Made by a program: the position numbers and the translations under genes | Source of the DNA: G965226155 sp965226155 | GTDB lineage: Bacteria > Pseudomonadota > Gammaproteobacteria > Eutrophobiales > Eutrophobiaceae | Length of the DNA: 64,000 nucleotides | Assembly (NCBI GenBank): GCA_965226155.1 | Contig: OZ245331.1 | Location: forward strand, 2,480,001 to 2,544,000 | Reading direction: 5' to 3' | Notes under the pieces: generated by a model | Seen by the model: the letters and a program-made list of their open reading frames with translations, nothing else | Database searches by the model: none | What the model was told of the DNA's origin: nothing | Part shown: positions 1-9,429 of the stretch, piece after piece | Position numbering within the stretch: the first letter of the stretch is position 1 | How the letters are laid out: each line of letters starts with the position of its first letter

Positions 1-2
1 AG

Positions 3-377
3 CAAGAACCAACGATACTCGCGCCGGTATCTAAGTCACTATCAACTTTGTTGAAACCAGTCTTGGGGATTGCCATTGCTGCATCAGTCGCTGTTGTTTC
101 CATTTTGGGGATACAACAATACCAAACAGGTGGTAACCCGGACATAAGCACTGCTCAAGTTAATACAGCTCCCACACAACTACCTTCCTCTCGAATCGAT
201 ATACCCGTGCAACCGATCGTAGTTTCAGAAGGTCGGTTAAGACCGTCTCCTATAGAAACCCAGTTAAACGCTCAATTAAGTCGTTATATTATGAATCATA
301 ACGAATACCGAACTAACACGGGCGTTCAAGGCGTTAAGCCTTATGTGCGAATGGTAGCGACCGAAATTAATGAATAG
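3..377 (+). CDS. rseA: Sigma-E anti-sigma factor RseA, C-terminal part (5' end outside window)
   Basis: The frame is open from the left edge of the window, so the N-terminal sigma-binding domain lies upstream. What remains has one hydrophobic segment (VLGIAIAASVAVVSILGI) followed by a periplasmic tail of about 85 residues, matching the RseA/MucA layout of cytoplasmic anti-sigma domain, single inner-membrane helix and periplasmic domain. RseA holds sigma-E at the membrane until envelope stress triggers its cleavage. The identification rests mainly on position: its stop overlaps the start of rseB by 8 bases, and a Do-type protease follows, the usual rpoE-rseA-rseB-mucD order. The ATG-less internal TTG at 48 is not a likely start. 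Confidence 0.8.
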   Translation, partial: QEPTILAPVSKSLSTLLKPVLGIAIAASVAVVSILGIQQYQTGGNPDISTAQVNTAPTQLPSSRIDIPVQPIVVSEGRLRPSPIETQLNAQLSRYIMNHNEYRTNTGVQGVKPYVRMVATEINE

Positions 378-1341
378 ATTTTTCCAGCTGTTAATCTGTT
401 GTTTCTGCTTTTTAATATTCCCCTTATCAGCCGCTGAGGATGTGCCTGACAGTCAAGATCTAATTAACAGCATGTCCATGGCAAATAGAAACCTGAATTA
501 TGAAGGTACCTTTGTATTTTCCCGGGGCAAGTCGATGGACACTATGCATATCCTTCATAAATCAGACGGTAATGGTGAAGTTGAAAAAATCGTGTCGTTA
601 ACTGGATTTGCAAGGGAGATTATCCGCAATAACGAAACTGTTACCTGCATCTATCATGATACCCAGATGGTCGTGGTAGAAAGGAGTAATTCGAACAATT
701 TTGTGACTATACTGCCTGATCCAATTGAGAAAATTGCTGATTACTATGCCTTCGCTACTATGGGTGATGATCGGGTTGCTGGTCATGATGCATGGGTAGT
801 AAAGATCTCACCTAAAGACGGTTTTCGTTATGGGTACCAGCTATGGATCGATAAGGACAGTAAATTGTTACTCAAATCAGAATTGAGAGATAATGCCGGC
901 GTATCGATTGAGCAAGTGATGTTTACTCAACTAACCGTTCAAGATTCGATTGCAGAAGATTTGTTCAAGCCTTCAATATCAGGGAAGGACTATACTTGGC
1001 ACCACTATTTTCAAGAAACCGAACAAAGTGTAAAAAAAGTTTCTAAAAAATGGAAAGTTTCCTGGATGCCTGCTGGATTCACGATGAGTAATTATGAACA
1101 GAGAGCAATAGCAGATGATAATAGTACGGTTGAACACCTAATTTATTCTGACGGCGTTGCAATAATATCTATTTTCATTGAAAAATTAGGTCGAAAAGCG
1201 CGCCCCGTTATTGGGCCATTACATATGGGCGGTGTTAATGCTTATGCCATTATTGATAATAACTATCAAGTAACAGCAGTAGGGGAGGTCCCCCAAGCAA
1301 CCGTGCAACGGATGGTAAATTCCGTCGTTGGTGCACAATAA
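370..1341 (+). CDS. rseB: Sigma-E regulatory protein RseB (MucB)
   Basis: Periplasmic regulator of 323 residues that binds RseA and shields it from proteolysis until it senses mislocalised lipoproteins or LPS. The N-terminus is a signal peptide (hydrophobic LLICCFCFLIFPLSA, then cleavage near AAED). The body reads as a MucB/RseB protein, with the lipid-binding N-terminal domain (NLNYEGTFVFSRG...MHILHKSDG) and the smaller C-terminal domain (WMPAGFTMSNYEQR...HLIYSDGVAIISIFIE). Length is normal for the family. It overlaps rseA by 8 bases, which suggests translational coupling, and is followed after 98 bases by the Do-like protease gene. Confidence 0.93.
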   Translation: MNRFFQLLICCFCFLIFPLSAAEDVPDSQDLINSMSMANRNLNYEGTFVFSRGKSMDTMHILHKSDGNGEVEKIVSLTGFAREIIRNNETVTCIYHDTQMVVVERSNSNNFVTILPDPIEKIADYYAFATMGDDRVAGHDAWVVKISPKDGFRYGYQLWIDKDSKLLLKSELRDNAGVSIEQVMFTQLTVQDSIAEDLFKPSISGKDYTWHHYFQETEQSVKKVSKKWKVSWMPAGFTMSNYEQRAIADDNSTVEHLIYSDGVAIISIFIEKLGRKARPVIGPLHMGGVNAYAIIDNNYQVTAVGEVPQATVQRMVNSVVGAQ

Positions 1342-1439
1342 AATTCTTGGATCAGTATGTTTAACTCTCCCGTAATCTCTGTATCTTATCTTCCATTTAC
1401 GGAATAGATAAAAACCATATTTAATTAGAGGATATTAGT

Positions 1440-2861
1440 ATGTCTCGTCTGCCCACACACCCGTTATACTTTTCAGTGCTTTTGTCTCTGTTTTCAATAC
1501 AAGTGGCACAAGCCCAGACACTACCGGATTTCACTCCTATAATAGAAAAAAATTCGCTTGCTGTCGTAAATATAAGTACAACACTGAAACAGACAGAAAG
1601 ACCACATCGCCAGAATTCAATCCCTAATATTCCAGAAGACAGTCCTTTTTATGATTTTTTTAATCGGTTTTTTGGTGAAATTCCAGAAGGTGCTCAACCT
1701 TACGGTGAAAGAACATCGCTAGGTTCAGGCTTTATCATTTCACAAGATGGTTACATCATAACTAACAACCATGTCGTTGCTGATGCAGATGAAGTTATTG
1801 TTAGATTAAATGATCGTCGAGAATTCGTTGCTCAAATTATTGGAAAAGATAAAAGAAGCGATATTGCAGTACTAAAGATTGATGCTGAGAACTTGCCTGT
1901 TTTGATATTAGGCGATTCGAGTAAATTACGGGTTGGTAAATGGGTGCTTGCGATCGGATCGCCGTTTGGTTTTGATCACTCCGTTACCCAGGGGATAATC
2001 AGTGCTATAGGTCGCAGCCTACCTAGTGATAGTTATGTCCCGTTCATACAAACCGATGTAGCGATCAATCCTGGAAATTCAGGTGGCCCCTTGTTCAATC
2101 TCGAAGGTGAAGTCATTGGCGTAAATTCTCAAATCTACAGTCGCAATGGTGGATATATGGGACTGTCATTTGCTGTACCTATTAATGTGGTCACCAATGT
2201 TTATGAACAAATCCGTGATAAAGGTAGCGTTTCTCGTGGTTGGCTTGGTGTAATTATTCAGGATGTGACAAGAGATCTTGCTGAATCGTTCGGAATGAAA
2301 ATCCCCCATGGCGCCCTTATTGCAAGAGTATTGCCTGACAGTCCAGCTGAAAAATTTAACCTTGCTGTGGGAGATATAATAACAAGATTTAACAATACTG
2401 AAATCAGCTCCTCTTCACAATTGCCGCCGATAGTCGGTAACACGAATATTGGGAAAAAAGTGCCCGTTGAAGTTATAAGAGATTCAAAAACAAAATCTAT
2501 CAATATCGTTCTAGAAGAATTGCCAGAAGAAATAAGCTTAGCAGGGAATAAAAATGGGCAGGGACAGAAATCGTCATCCAACCCTCTGAACATTACCGTA
2601 GTCGATCCTACTGATGAACAACGGAAGCAATTAAAAACAGAGGATCAAGGCGTTCTAGTACAGTCTGTAGAGCAGGGGCCAGCAAATACAGCAGGGATAC
2701 GTCAAGGAGACGTAATATTATTATTAAACAATAAAAAGGTAATGACCGTAAAACGTTTTAATGAGGTTGTTAAGAATTTGCCGAAAGATAAATCTATTCC
2801 TGTATTGGTGCAACGACGAGGCAACCCAATTTTTCTTGCGTTTAGGATTAATGACGAATAA
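1440..2861 (+). CDS. mucD: Do-family periplasmic serine endoprotease (DegP/DegQ/MucD)
   Basis: Periplasmic quality-control protease of 473 residues. A signal peptide ending in AQA is followed by a trypsin-like domain whose triad is visible: His in ITNNHVVADAD, Asp in KRSDIAVLKI and Ser in NPGNSGGPLFN. Two PDZ domains follow, the first starting near SRGWLGVIIQDV and the second near NPLNITVVDP, giving the full Do architecture. It closes the rseA-rseB-mucD cluster and is expected to be sigma-E controlled. The start has a good Shine-Dalgarno (AGAGGATATTAGTATG). Its last 11 bases overlap the start of a decayed glutaredoxin-like gene. Confidence 0.95.
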   Translation: MSRLPTHPLYFSVLLSLFSIQVAQAQTLPDFTPIIEKNSLAVVNISTTLKQTERPHRQNSIPNIPEDSPFYDFFNRFFGEIPEGAQPYGERTSLGSGFIISQDGYIITNNHVVADADEVIVRLNDRREFVAQIIGKDKRSDIAVLKIDAENLPVLILGDSSKLRVGKWVLAIGSPFGFDHSVTQGIISAIGRSLPSDSYVPFIQTDVAINPGNSGGPLFNLEGEVIGVNSQIYSRNGGYMGLSFAVPINVVTNVYEQIRDKGSVSRGWLGVIIQDVTRDLAESFGMKIPHGALIARVLPDSPAEKFNLAVGDIITRFNNTEISSSSQLPPIVGNTNIGKKVPVEVIRDSKTKSINIVLEELPEEISLAGNKNGQGQKSSSNPLNITVVDPTDEQRKQLKTEDQGVLVQSVEQGPANTAGIRQGDVILLLNNKKVMTVKRFNEVVKNLPKDKSIPVLVQRRGNPIFLAFRINDE

Positions 2862-3099
2862 TGCTATTTAATTTTTCCTCTACACTAAACCGGCCTGCAG
2901 TAGTTTTGATGAATTCAAATTTAGTTTAAATGAGGAAGGGATTTTCTACCGCGAAATAAATATTGAAAATTACCCAGACTTGAAACAGAGGTATGGCGCA
3001 AGAATTCCAGTTCTAGTTGCAAATAGCATAGAGGTCTGTGAAGGAACGTACAAGAAGCAAGCCATTCTTATTCATATATCCAAGTATAAAAGTGAATAA
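2851..3099 (+). pseudogene. Decayed glutaredoxin-like (DUF836) gene
   Basis: Reading from an ATG at 2851 that overlaps the end of mucD, the frame hits TAA at 2869-2871 after six codons. It then stays open as FFLYTKPACSSFDEFKF...FYREINIENYPDLKQRYG...RIPVLV...EVCEGTYKK until a stop at 3099. The strand-helix pattern, the YREI-I-DLKQRYG-IPVL signature and the length (about 80 codons) fit the small thioredoxin-fold glutaredoxin family often found between a Do protease and lepA. The normal CxxC centre is reduced to CSSF, so the second redox cysteine is missing as well. No start codon lies between the TAA and the fold, so I read it as a relic. The rest of the stretch up to lepA (3100-3282) shows no gene. 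Confidence 0.6.
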
Positions 3100-3282
3100 T
3101 AAAGAACTGTCTGCATAATCTGCTAGAAGTACCTATAAGATTAACTAGTACTCATCACTTTCCGTAATTCTTACTTAATGTGGTTTTCTGTAGCTACATT
3201 GAAATCAGTTATATTTATCAGCCGGATAGGCTAGAATTCGGCCCTTTAAATTCAACCGACACTAATCACACTTGGTACCATC

Positions 3283-5085
3283 ATGAATAACATGGAGTTA
3301 ATTCGGAATTTCTCGATTATTGCACATATCGATCATGGAAAATCGACATTGGCAGATAGGCTTATACAAATTTGCGGTGGATTGTCAGAACGTGAGATGT
3401 CGGATCGGGTCCTCGATTCAATGGATATAGAGAAGGAAAGAGGCATCACAATCAAATCTCAGAGTGTTGCCCTAAGTTATCTATCTGAAAGTGGCATCAA
3501 TTATCAGCTAAACCTTATTGATACACCGGGCCACGTTGATTTTAGTTATGAGGTATCCCGTTCACTAAGTGCGTGCGAAGGGGCATTACTAGTAGTTGAT
3601 GCAGCGCAGGGTGTTGAAGCTCAAAGTGTAGCAAATAGTTTTACTGCTATTGAGAATGATTTAGTTGTCCTGCCTATAATCAACAAGATAGATCTACCCT
3701 CTGCCGAACCAGAGCGAGTAATTCAGGAAATTGAAGAAATTATTGGCCTTGAAGCGTATGACGCAATTAAGGTGAGCGCCAAAACCGGTGAAGGCATACC
3801 AGAGTTGTTAGAAGCGATAGTAAAACAGATCCCCCCACCTAAAGGAGAGGCAAGTTCATCTTTGAGGGCCTTGATAATTGATTCCTGGTTCGATAATTAC
3901 CTAGGCGTCGTATCACTTGTGAGGGTTGTAGATGGGGAACTTCAAGTCGGTGAAAAAATCAAGATACTATCAACTGGTATCAGTTACCAGATAGATGAAC
4001 TCGGTATATTCGCCCCAAAGAGAACATCAAAAACGAAACTGAAAACAGGGTATGTCGGTTATGTTGTAGCTGGGATAAAAGAAATTAACGGCGCACCCGT
4101 AGGTGACACCATAACGTCTACCCAAAATTCGTCTATTTTACCCTTGCCTGGTTTTCAAAAAATTAAACCGCGAGTGTTCGCTGGCTTGTTTCCTGTTGAT
4201 TCCAGTGAGTATGAGGGATTGCGAGAAGCATTGGGGAAATTACGACTGAATGACGCGGCATTACATTACGAACCAGAAACATCTCAGACATTAGGTTTTG
4301 GATTCCGCTGTGGATTTCTTGGCATGCTACATATGGAAATAATACAAGAAAGGCTAGAGCGTGAATACAATCTCAATTTAATTACGACTGCGCCTACCGT
4401 AGTCTACGAAGTCCTCTCAACATCAGGCGAAACTCGGTATATAGACAATCCTGCGAAACTTCCTCCTTCAAATAAAATAAATGAAATTCGAGAGCCTATC
4501 GTTCTTGCTGATATCCTCGTTCCACAGTCCTATCTGGGCAACGTCATTGCTCTTTGTGTTGAAAAAAGGGGCGAACAGAAAAAACTACATTATGTTGGCA
4601 AGCAAATATCCATATCATATGAATTACCATTAAGTGAAGTTGTTTTGGATTTTTTTGACAGATTAAAATCGTTAAGTCGAGGTTATGCATCATTCGACTA
4701 TCATTTTAGACGGTATCAAAATTCCTCTCTTGTGAAACTAGATATTTTGATTAATGGAGAAAGGGTAGATGCGTTATCATCTATCGTACATAAAGACACG
4801 TCAGAACGTCGTGGCAGAGAATTATCGGAGAAGATGAAAGAATTTATCCCCAGGCAAATGTACGAAGTTGCGATACAAGCTGCAATTGGTTCAAAAATAA
4901 TTGCAAGGGAAACTGTAAAAGCATTACGCAAAAATGTGACAGCAAGGTGTTATGGGGGTGATATTTCACGAAAACGGAAATTGTTGGAGAAGCAGAAAGC
5001 TGGGAAAAAACGAATGAAACAGTTCGGTTCGATAGAAATTCCACAGTCTGCTTTTATGGCGATTCTTCACGTAGGGAAAGAATAA
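3283..5085 (+). CDS. lepA: Elongation factor 4 (LepA), ribosome back-translocase GTPase
   Basis: Membrane-associated translational GTPase of 600 residues that acts on stalled or misassembled ribosomes. The N-terminal G domain shows the P-loop (AHIDHGKSTLADRL), the G2/switch region (ERGITIKSQS), DTPGHVDF and NKIDLP. The C-terminal LepA-specific domain ends with lysine-rich sequence (SRKRKLLEKQKAGKKRMKQFG) typical of the family's tRNA-contacting tail. Length matches E. coli LepA (599). The stop codon TAA shares a base with the ATG of lepB, so the two are probably co-translated. Confidence 0.97.
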   Translation: MNNMELIRNFSIIAHIDHGKSTLADRLIQICGGLSEREMSDRVLDSMDIEKERGITIKSQSVALSYLSESGINYQLNLIDTPGHVDFSYEVSRSLSACEGALLVVDAAQGVEAQSVANSFTAIENDLVVLPIINKIDLPSAEPERVIQEIEEIIGLEAYDAIKVSAKTGEGIPELLEAIVKQIPPPKGEASSSLRALIIDSWFDNYLGVVSLVRVVDGELQVGEKIKILSTGISYQIDELGIFAPKRTSKTKLKTGYVGYVVAGIKEINGAPVGDTITSTQNSSILPLPGFQKIKPRVFAGLFPVDSSEYEGLREALGKLRLNDAALHYEPETSQTLGFGFRCGFLGMLHMEIIQERLEREYNLNLITTAPTVVYEVLSTSGETRYIDNPAKLPPSNKINEIREPIVLADILVPQSYLGNVIALCVEKRGEQKKLHYVGKQISISYELPLSEVVLDFFDRLKSLSRGYASFDYHFRRYQNSSLVKLDILINGERVDALSSIVHKDTSERRGRELSEKMKEFIPRQMYEVAIQAAIGSKIIARETVKALRKNVTARCYGGDISRKRKLLEKQKAGKKRMKQFGSIEIPQSAFMAILHVGKE

Positions 5086-5888
5086 TGAATTTAGATTTTT
5101 CGGCATGGCTAGTAATACTTACATTTGTCTCGGGGGGGATATGGGCAGTCGACGCGTGGTTTATAGACCCTCGAAGGCAGAAAAATTTAACACAAGAAAC
5201 CGAAGAGAAAACTAAAAGAAAAGAGCCGCTACTTGTTGAATATGCACGATCATTCTTTCCGGTATTCTTAATTGTGCTTATTTTACGGTCTTTCATCGTT
5301 GAACCTTTTCGAATCCCATCTTCATCAATGATGCCTACACTGCTGATTGGCGACTTTATACTTGTCAATAAATACGATTACGGCATCAGATTGCCTCTAG
5401 CGAATATTAAGATTATTGATAATAAAACCCCTAAGAGAGGAGATGTGGTTGTATTTCGATCACCGGAAAATCCTGCTATCCCGTTCATCAAACGGGTGGT
5501 TGCTGTCTCTGGCGATCGGGTTCAATATTTAGATAAAACTTTATATATCAATGGTATAGGGGTAACTAGACAGCCCTTAGGACTATACCAAGGGGTAGGC
5601 GCAGGCATCAGAGAATCTGGACATTTATGGTTTGAAGAATTTTTGGATGATGTTGAACATGATATTCTAATAAACCCAGATCGGAGAACGTTATTCAATA
5701 CGGATACAGTCGTGCCTGATGGGCATTATTTTGTCATGGGTGATAATCGTGATAATAGCAGCGACTCCAGGGTCTGGGGGTTTGTGCCAGACGAAAATCT
5801 CGTCGGTAGGGCTATTTTTATATGGATGAACTGGGATCGTAAAAATGGTGGCGTAGGCTGGAGTCGAATTGGTACCATACTGGAATAA
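5085..5888 (+). CDS. lepB: Signal peptidase I
   Basis: Inner-membrane protease of 267 residues that removes signal peptides from exported proteins. Two N-terminal hydrophobic segments (residues about 5-25 and 50-68) flank a charged cytoplasmic stretch, as in LepB. The catalytic Ser is in RIPSSSMMPTLLIGDF and the general-base Lys in PFIKRVVAVSGDRV. The box-E region GDNRDNSSDSRVWGFVP is intact. It starts on the last base of the lepA stop and precedes a DUF4845 gene, the usual order in gammaproteobacteria. Confidence 0.97.
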   Translation: MNLDFSAWLVILTFVSGGIWAVDAWFIDPRRQKNLTQETEEKTKRKEPLLVEYARSFFPVFLIVLILRSFIVEPFRIPSSSMMPTLLIGDFILVNKYDYGIRLPLANIKIIDNKTPKRGDVVVFRSPENPAIPFIKRVVAVSGDRVQYLDKTLYINGIGVTRQPLGLYQGVGAGIRESGHLWFEEFLDDVEHDILINPDRRTLFNTDTVVPDGHYFVMGDNRDNSSDSRVWGFVPDENLVGRAIFIWMNWDRKNGGVGWSRIGTILE

Positions 5889-5914
5889 ATTTACATTTGA
5901 ACGAGGACATGATT

Positions 5915-6319
5915 ATGAAACAATCAATTAAAAATCAATCTGGACTAACATTTATGGGATTGTGTTTCGTGCTTGTTATTATTGCAGTCTTTGTGCTGTT
6001 CGGCTTGAGAGTGTTTCCCCTTTATAACGAAAAATTCCAGATAGAGGCTGCTATAAATGCCGTTGTAAATCAGCCGGATTCTGCCGACCAGAGCGCTTCA
6101 GCACTAGGAAGACGCTTTATGAGGGCTATGGCAGTTAATAATATTAACCTTTTCACTGACAGAAATGTCAAGAATCACCTAAAATTGGTGAAATCCAAAA
6201 AAAAGAGTGAACCGAACATGTTGCACTTCACATACCGAAATACCAACGTGCTTGTTGCTGATCTGAAGCTATTACTGACATATGACAAGCAATTCCCATT
6301 ACTAAATTCCAAAGAATAG
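5915..6319 (+). CDS. DUF4845 single-pass membrane protein
   Basis: Small protein (about 134 residues from the chosen start) with a short charged N-terminus, a prepilin-like Gly-Leu-Thr-Phe-Met before one hydrophobic helix (LCFVLVIIAVFVLFGLRVFP), and a periplasmic domain. Family and position (between lepB and rnc) identify it as DUF4845; its function is unknown. I place the start at the ATG at 5915 because GAGG lies 8-9 bases upstream. The TTG at 5897 and the ATG at 5909 have no properly spaced ribosome-binding site. Confidence 0.85.
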   Translation: MKQSIKNQSGLTFMGLCFVLVIIAVFVLFGLRVFPLYNEKFQIEAAINAVVNQPDSADQSASALGRRFMRAMAVNNINLFTDRNVKNHLKLVKSKKKSEPNMLHFTYRNTNVLVADLKLLLTYDKQFPLLNSKE

Positions 6320-6338
6320 CGTCAATCAGGATGTCAAT

Positions 6339-6995
6339 TTGCCGTTAATATTACTTGGATACCAATTTAAAAACAGGGATTTACTGGATACAGCTCTGAC
6401 ACACAGAAGTGCTGGTAAGAATAATAATGAGCGACTCGAATTTTTAGGTGATTCTATCCTTGGGTTTGTCATTGCAGAAATTCTATTTTCCAAATTCCCT
6501 GACGAACCAGAAGGAAATCTGACACGTCTGCGTGCCAGCCTCGTTCGAGGTGAAACACTCTCATCTTTGGCTAAGAGTCTGAATTTAGGCTCTGCGCTTA
6601 TTCTTGGACCTGGGGAAAAAAAGAGCGGCGGTTGGAACAGGGATTCAATACTAGCGAATGCACTTGAATCAATCATCGGCGCTATCTACCTTGACTCCGG
6701 GATTAGCGCCTGTGCCACTTTTATTAATACGCTATATTCTGAACTTGTAAATAAATTGAATATTGAAGATATTAGTATAGATCCTAAAACAATACTTCAA
6801 GAAATTCTACAATCTAGGAAAATCCCACTGCCAATCTATCGCGTAATTGATGAGGCTGGTGAACCACATAAACGGGACTTTACAGTATCATGCACCATTG
6901 AAAAATTGGGGCATTACATAACCGCCAAGGGAAAGAGTAAACGAATTGCGGAACAATCTGCCGCAAGTATGATACTGGAAATTATTGATCCATAG
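6339..6995 (+). CDS. rnc: Ribonuclease III
   Basis: Double-strand RNA endonuclease of 218 residues that processes rRNA precursors. The catalytic signature NNERLEFLGDSILGFVIAE is intact, as is the second acidic patch (ALESIIGAIYLDSG). The C-terminus is a double-stranded RNA-binding domain (DPKTILQEILQSRK...KRIAEQSAASMILE). The likely start is TTG at 6339 with AGG eight bases upstream; no in-frame ATG precedes the domain. Five bases separate it from era, matching the conserved rnc-era-recO operon. Confidence 0.96.
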   Translation: MPLILLGYQFKNRDLLDTALTHRSAGKNNNERLEFLGDSILGFVIAEILFSKFPDEPEGNLTRLRASLVRGETLSSLAKSLNLGSALILGPGEKKSGGWNRDSILANALESIIGAIYLDSGISACATFINTLYSELVNKLNIEDISIDPKTILQEILQSRKIPLPIYRVIDEAGEPHKRDFTVSCTIEKLGHYITAKGKSKRIAEQSAASMILEIIDP

Positions 6996-7000
6996 TACTA

Positions 7001-7927
7001 ATGGCGAATTCTCCCTCTACTGATACTGACGATTCCTATGACTTTCGTTGTGGTTATATTTCTATTATAGGCAGGCCAAATGTAGGAAAGTCCACATTAC
7101 TGAATCATATTTTGGGGCAAAAAATTAGCATAACTTCCCGCAAACCTCAAACTACTCGTATTCATTTGATTGGCATCAAGACTGAAAAATCATTTCAGGC
7201 AATTTATATAGATACGCCTGGCATCCAGACTACATATAACAATGCTATAAACCGTCAGATGCTTGGTGAGGCAATGATGACACTGGAGCAGGTCAATGTG
7301 CTTGTGTTTATGATCGAGGTAGGTAGGTGGACAAAGGATGATAGCCATGTACTGAAACTACTTCAAAATGTAAGTTCACCTATTATTCTTGTTATAAATA
7401 AAATCGATAGGTTAGGATCCAAGGACGATTTGTTGCCGTTCATAAAAGAAGTTCATGACTTAACGTCAATTTCAGAGATAATTCCAATATCTGCAAAAGA
7501 TACTGACAATGTTGATAGTCTTGAGAAGACAGTCTATTCCATGTTGCCATCTGGTCCAGCGATGTTTGCAGAGGATCAGGTTACTAACCGTACAGAACGA
7601 TTTTTTGCTGCAGAATTTATTAGAGAAAAATTGATCCAGAAACTCGGAGATGAATTGCCATATCAAATAGCTGTAACTATCGATGAGTACAATGATGCGA
7701 CTGATTTAATATCAATAAAGGGTTTAATTTGGGTCGAAAGCAAAAGTCAAAAATTGATCGTGGTTGGCAAGGAGGGTTCTGTACTTAAGTCGGTTGGAGA
7801 ACAAGCCAGAAAAGATATGGAAAAACTTTTCCAAAAGAAAGTCTATTTGCGTAATTGGGTGACAGTAAGTAAAAATTGGACAAAAAAAGATGAATTGCTG
7901 CAAAGCCTTAAAGACATGAGTTGTTGA
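7001..7927 (+). CDS. era: GTPase Era
   Basis: Essential GTPase of 308 residues that binds the 3' end of 16S rRNA during 30S assembly. The G domain has GRPNVGKSTLLNHIL, the switch region PQTTR, DTPGI and NKIDRL. The C-terminal KH domain includes LIWVESKSQKLIVVGKEGSVLK. Length is close to E. coli Era (301) with a slightly longer N-terminal leader. It lies between rnc and recO. Confidence 0.97.
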   Translation: MANSPSTDTDDSYDFRCGYISIIGRPNVGKSTLLNHILGQKISITSRKPQTTRIHLIGIKTEKSFQAIYIDTPGIQTTYNNAINRQMLGEAMMTLEQVNVLVFMIEVGRWTKDDSHVLKLLQNVSSPIILVINKIDRLGSKDDLLPFIKEVHDLTSISEIIPISAKDTDNVDSLEKTVYSMLPSGPAMFAEDQVTNRTERFFAAEFIREKLIQKLGDELPYQIAVTIDEYNDATDLISIKGLIWVESKSQKLIVVGKEGSVLKSVGEQARKDMEKLFQKKVYLRNWVTVSKNWTKKDELLQSLKDMSC

Positions 7928-7948
7928 AGAGGTTGTTGAATTTTGATT

Positions 7949-8674
7949 ATGAAAGCTGAGCTACATCCCTGTTTTATACTTCATCAAAGACCATATAAAG
8001 AATCAAGTACCATACTAGATGTATTCTCATTGGAACATGGCCGCGTAAGTCTTGTTGCGAAAGGGGCAAAGAGGGCAGGGAACAACCTGTCAGGCCTATT
8101 ACAACCCGCAAGGAAGCTAAATATTTCATGGACTATCAGAACTGATCTCGGCACATTAACCGGAGCTGAATTCATAGGTACACCATACAAACTCCACGGC
8201 AAATGGTTATTGTCATGTTTTTATATAAATGAGCTATTATTAAGGATGCTTCACAAGCATGAGTCACACCCGGATCTATTCCAGATTTATGACAATGCTG
8301 TATCGCAACTTGATTCTTGTGCGAGTGAAGATCGGGTGCTTAGAATGTTTGAAAAACACTTGTTAAAATCACTTGGATATGGGTTAGTACTGGATCATGA
8401 GATTGAAACTGGAGTTCCAGTCAATGCTGAAAAGGAATACTACTACCAGGCTGAATATGGCCCTGTCATTAATAAACCGGATACTGCAAATTACATACAA
8501 GTATCAGGTAAAACTTTATTTGCTTTGTCATCTGAGCAGAATTGGGATGCAACTATATCAAATGAATCGAAACAGTTGATGCGTATGATGCTTCATGATC
8601 ATATAGGAGATAAACCTCTTGGTTCACGAACTCTATATAAAGCATATTTAGATAATTTTACTAGTAACCAATAA
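7949..8674 (+). CDS. recO: DNA repair protein RecO
   Basis: RecF-pathway mediator that helps load RecA onto SSB-coated single-stranded DNA. The N-terminal OB fold is visible (FILHQRPYKESSTILDVFSLEHGRVSLVAKGAKR), followed by the helical domain (LLRMLHKHESHPDLF...LLKSLGYGLVLDH). The ATG at 7949 (MKAELHP) is preferred over the TTG at 7943; GAGG lies upstream in the era-recO spacer. Operon context (rnc-era-recO-pdxJ) is canonical. Confidence 0.93.
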   Translation: MKAELHPCFILHQRPYKESSTILDVFSLEHGRVSLVAKGAKRAGNNLSGLLQPARKLNISWTIRTDLGTLTGAEFIGTPYKLHGKWLLSCFYINELLLRMLHKHESHPDLFQIYDNAVSQLDSCASEDRVLRMFEKHLLKSLGYGLVLDHEIETGVPVNAEKEYYYQAEYGPVINKPDTANYIQVSGKTLFALSSEQNWDATISNESKQLMRMMLHDHIGDKPLGSRTLYKAYLDNFTSNQ

Positions 8675-8694
8675 CTACCTTTTCAATAAAATTC

Positions 8695-9429
8695 ATGAAA
8701 CCAATGTTACTAGGCGTAAATATTGACCATATTGCGACCTTAAGGCAAGCTCGCCGAACACCGTACCCTGATTTGATTTCATCCGCTAAGATGGCAATTG
8801 AATCTGGTGCAGACTCAATTACTGTGCACCTACGCGAGGATAGACGGCATATTCAAGATGAAGATGTTATTCAACTAAAAAAATTGTCTTCTTTTCCATT
8901 AAATCTAGAATTAGCAGTTGTCGATGAAATGCTAGATTTTGTTGAACGGATTAAGCCAGACTACTGCTGTTATGTACCAGAACGAAGAGAAGAATTAACA
9001 ACAGAAGGCGGTCTGGATGTCATTAATAACAAAATCAGGGTTCAGGAAGCATGCGCCAGGGCAAGTAGTGCGGGGATACGTGTTTCTTTATTTATTGATG
9101 CTGATGAGAAACAAATTCAGGCATCTGCTGATGTCGGAGCCAGAGCGGTCGAAATGCACACCGGGCCTTATGCTGATGCGCCAAACAAGCAAAATCAAGA
9201 AAAAGAGCTAGTCCTAATTCGTGATGTGGTTACCCAATGCACTGAATTGGGTATCCAAGTTAATGCTGGACATGGTTTGAATTATGATAACGTCCGGCAG
9301 ATAGCAAGTATTTCCGAAATCCACGAATTGAATATTGGTCATGCCATTGTCTCGAGGGCCGTATTCAACGGATTGTCTGCTGCTGTAAGAGAGATGAAAT
9401 CCTTGATGCAGGCGTCAACATTAGACTAG
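8695..9429 (+). CDS. pdxJ: Pyridoxine 5'-phosphate synthase
   Basis: TIM-barrel enzyme of 244 residues that condenses 3-amino-2-oxopropyl phosphate with deoxyxylulose 5-phosphate to make pyridoxine 5'-phosphate. It begins with the family signature LGVNIDHIATLRQARRT and includes ADSITVHLREDRRHI, NLELAV and the HTGPYAD active-site loop. Its TAG stop overlaps the TAG stop of the oppositely oriented rne reading frame, so the two transcription units converge with no spacer. Confidence 0.97.
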   Translation: MKPMLLGVNIDHIATLRQARRTPYPDLISSAKMAIESGADSITVHLREDRRHIQDEDVIQLKKLSSFPLNLELAVVDEMLDFVERIKPDYCCYVPERREELTTEGGLDVINNKIRVQEACARASSAGIRVSLFIDADEKQIQASADVGARAVEMHTGPYADAPNKQNQEKELVLIRDVVTQCTELGIQVNAGHGLNYDNVRQIASISEIHELNIGHAIVSRAVFNGLSAAVREMKSLMQASTLD

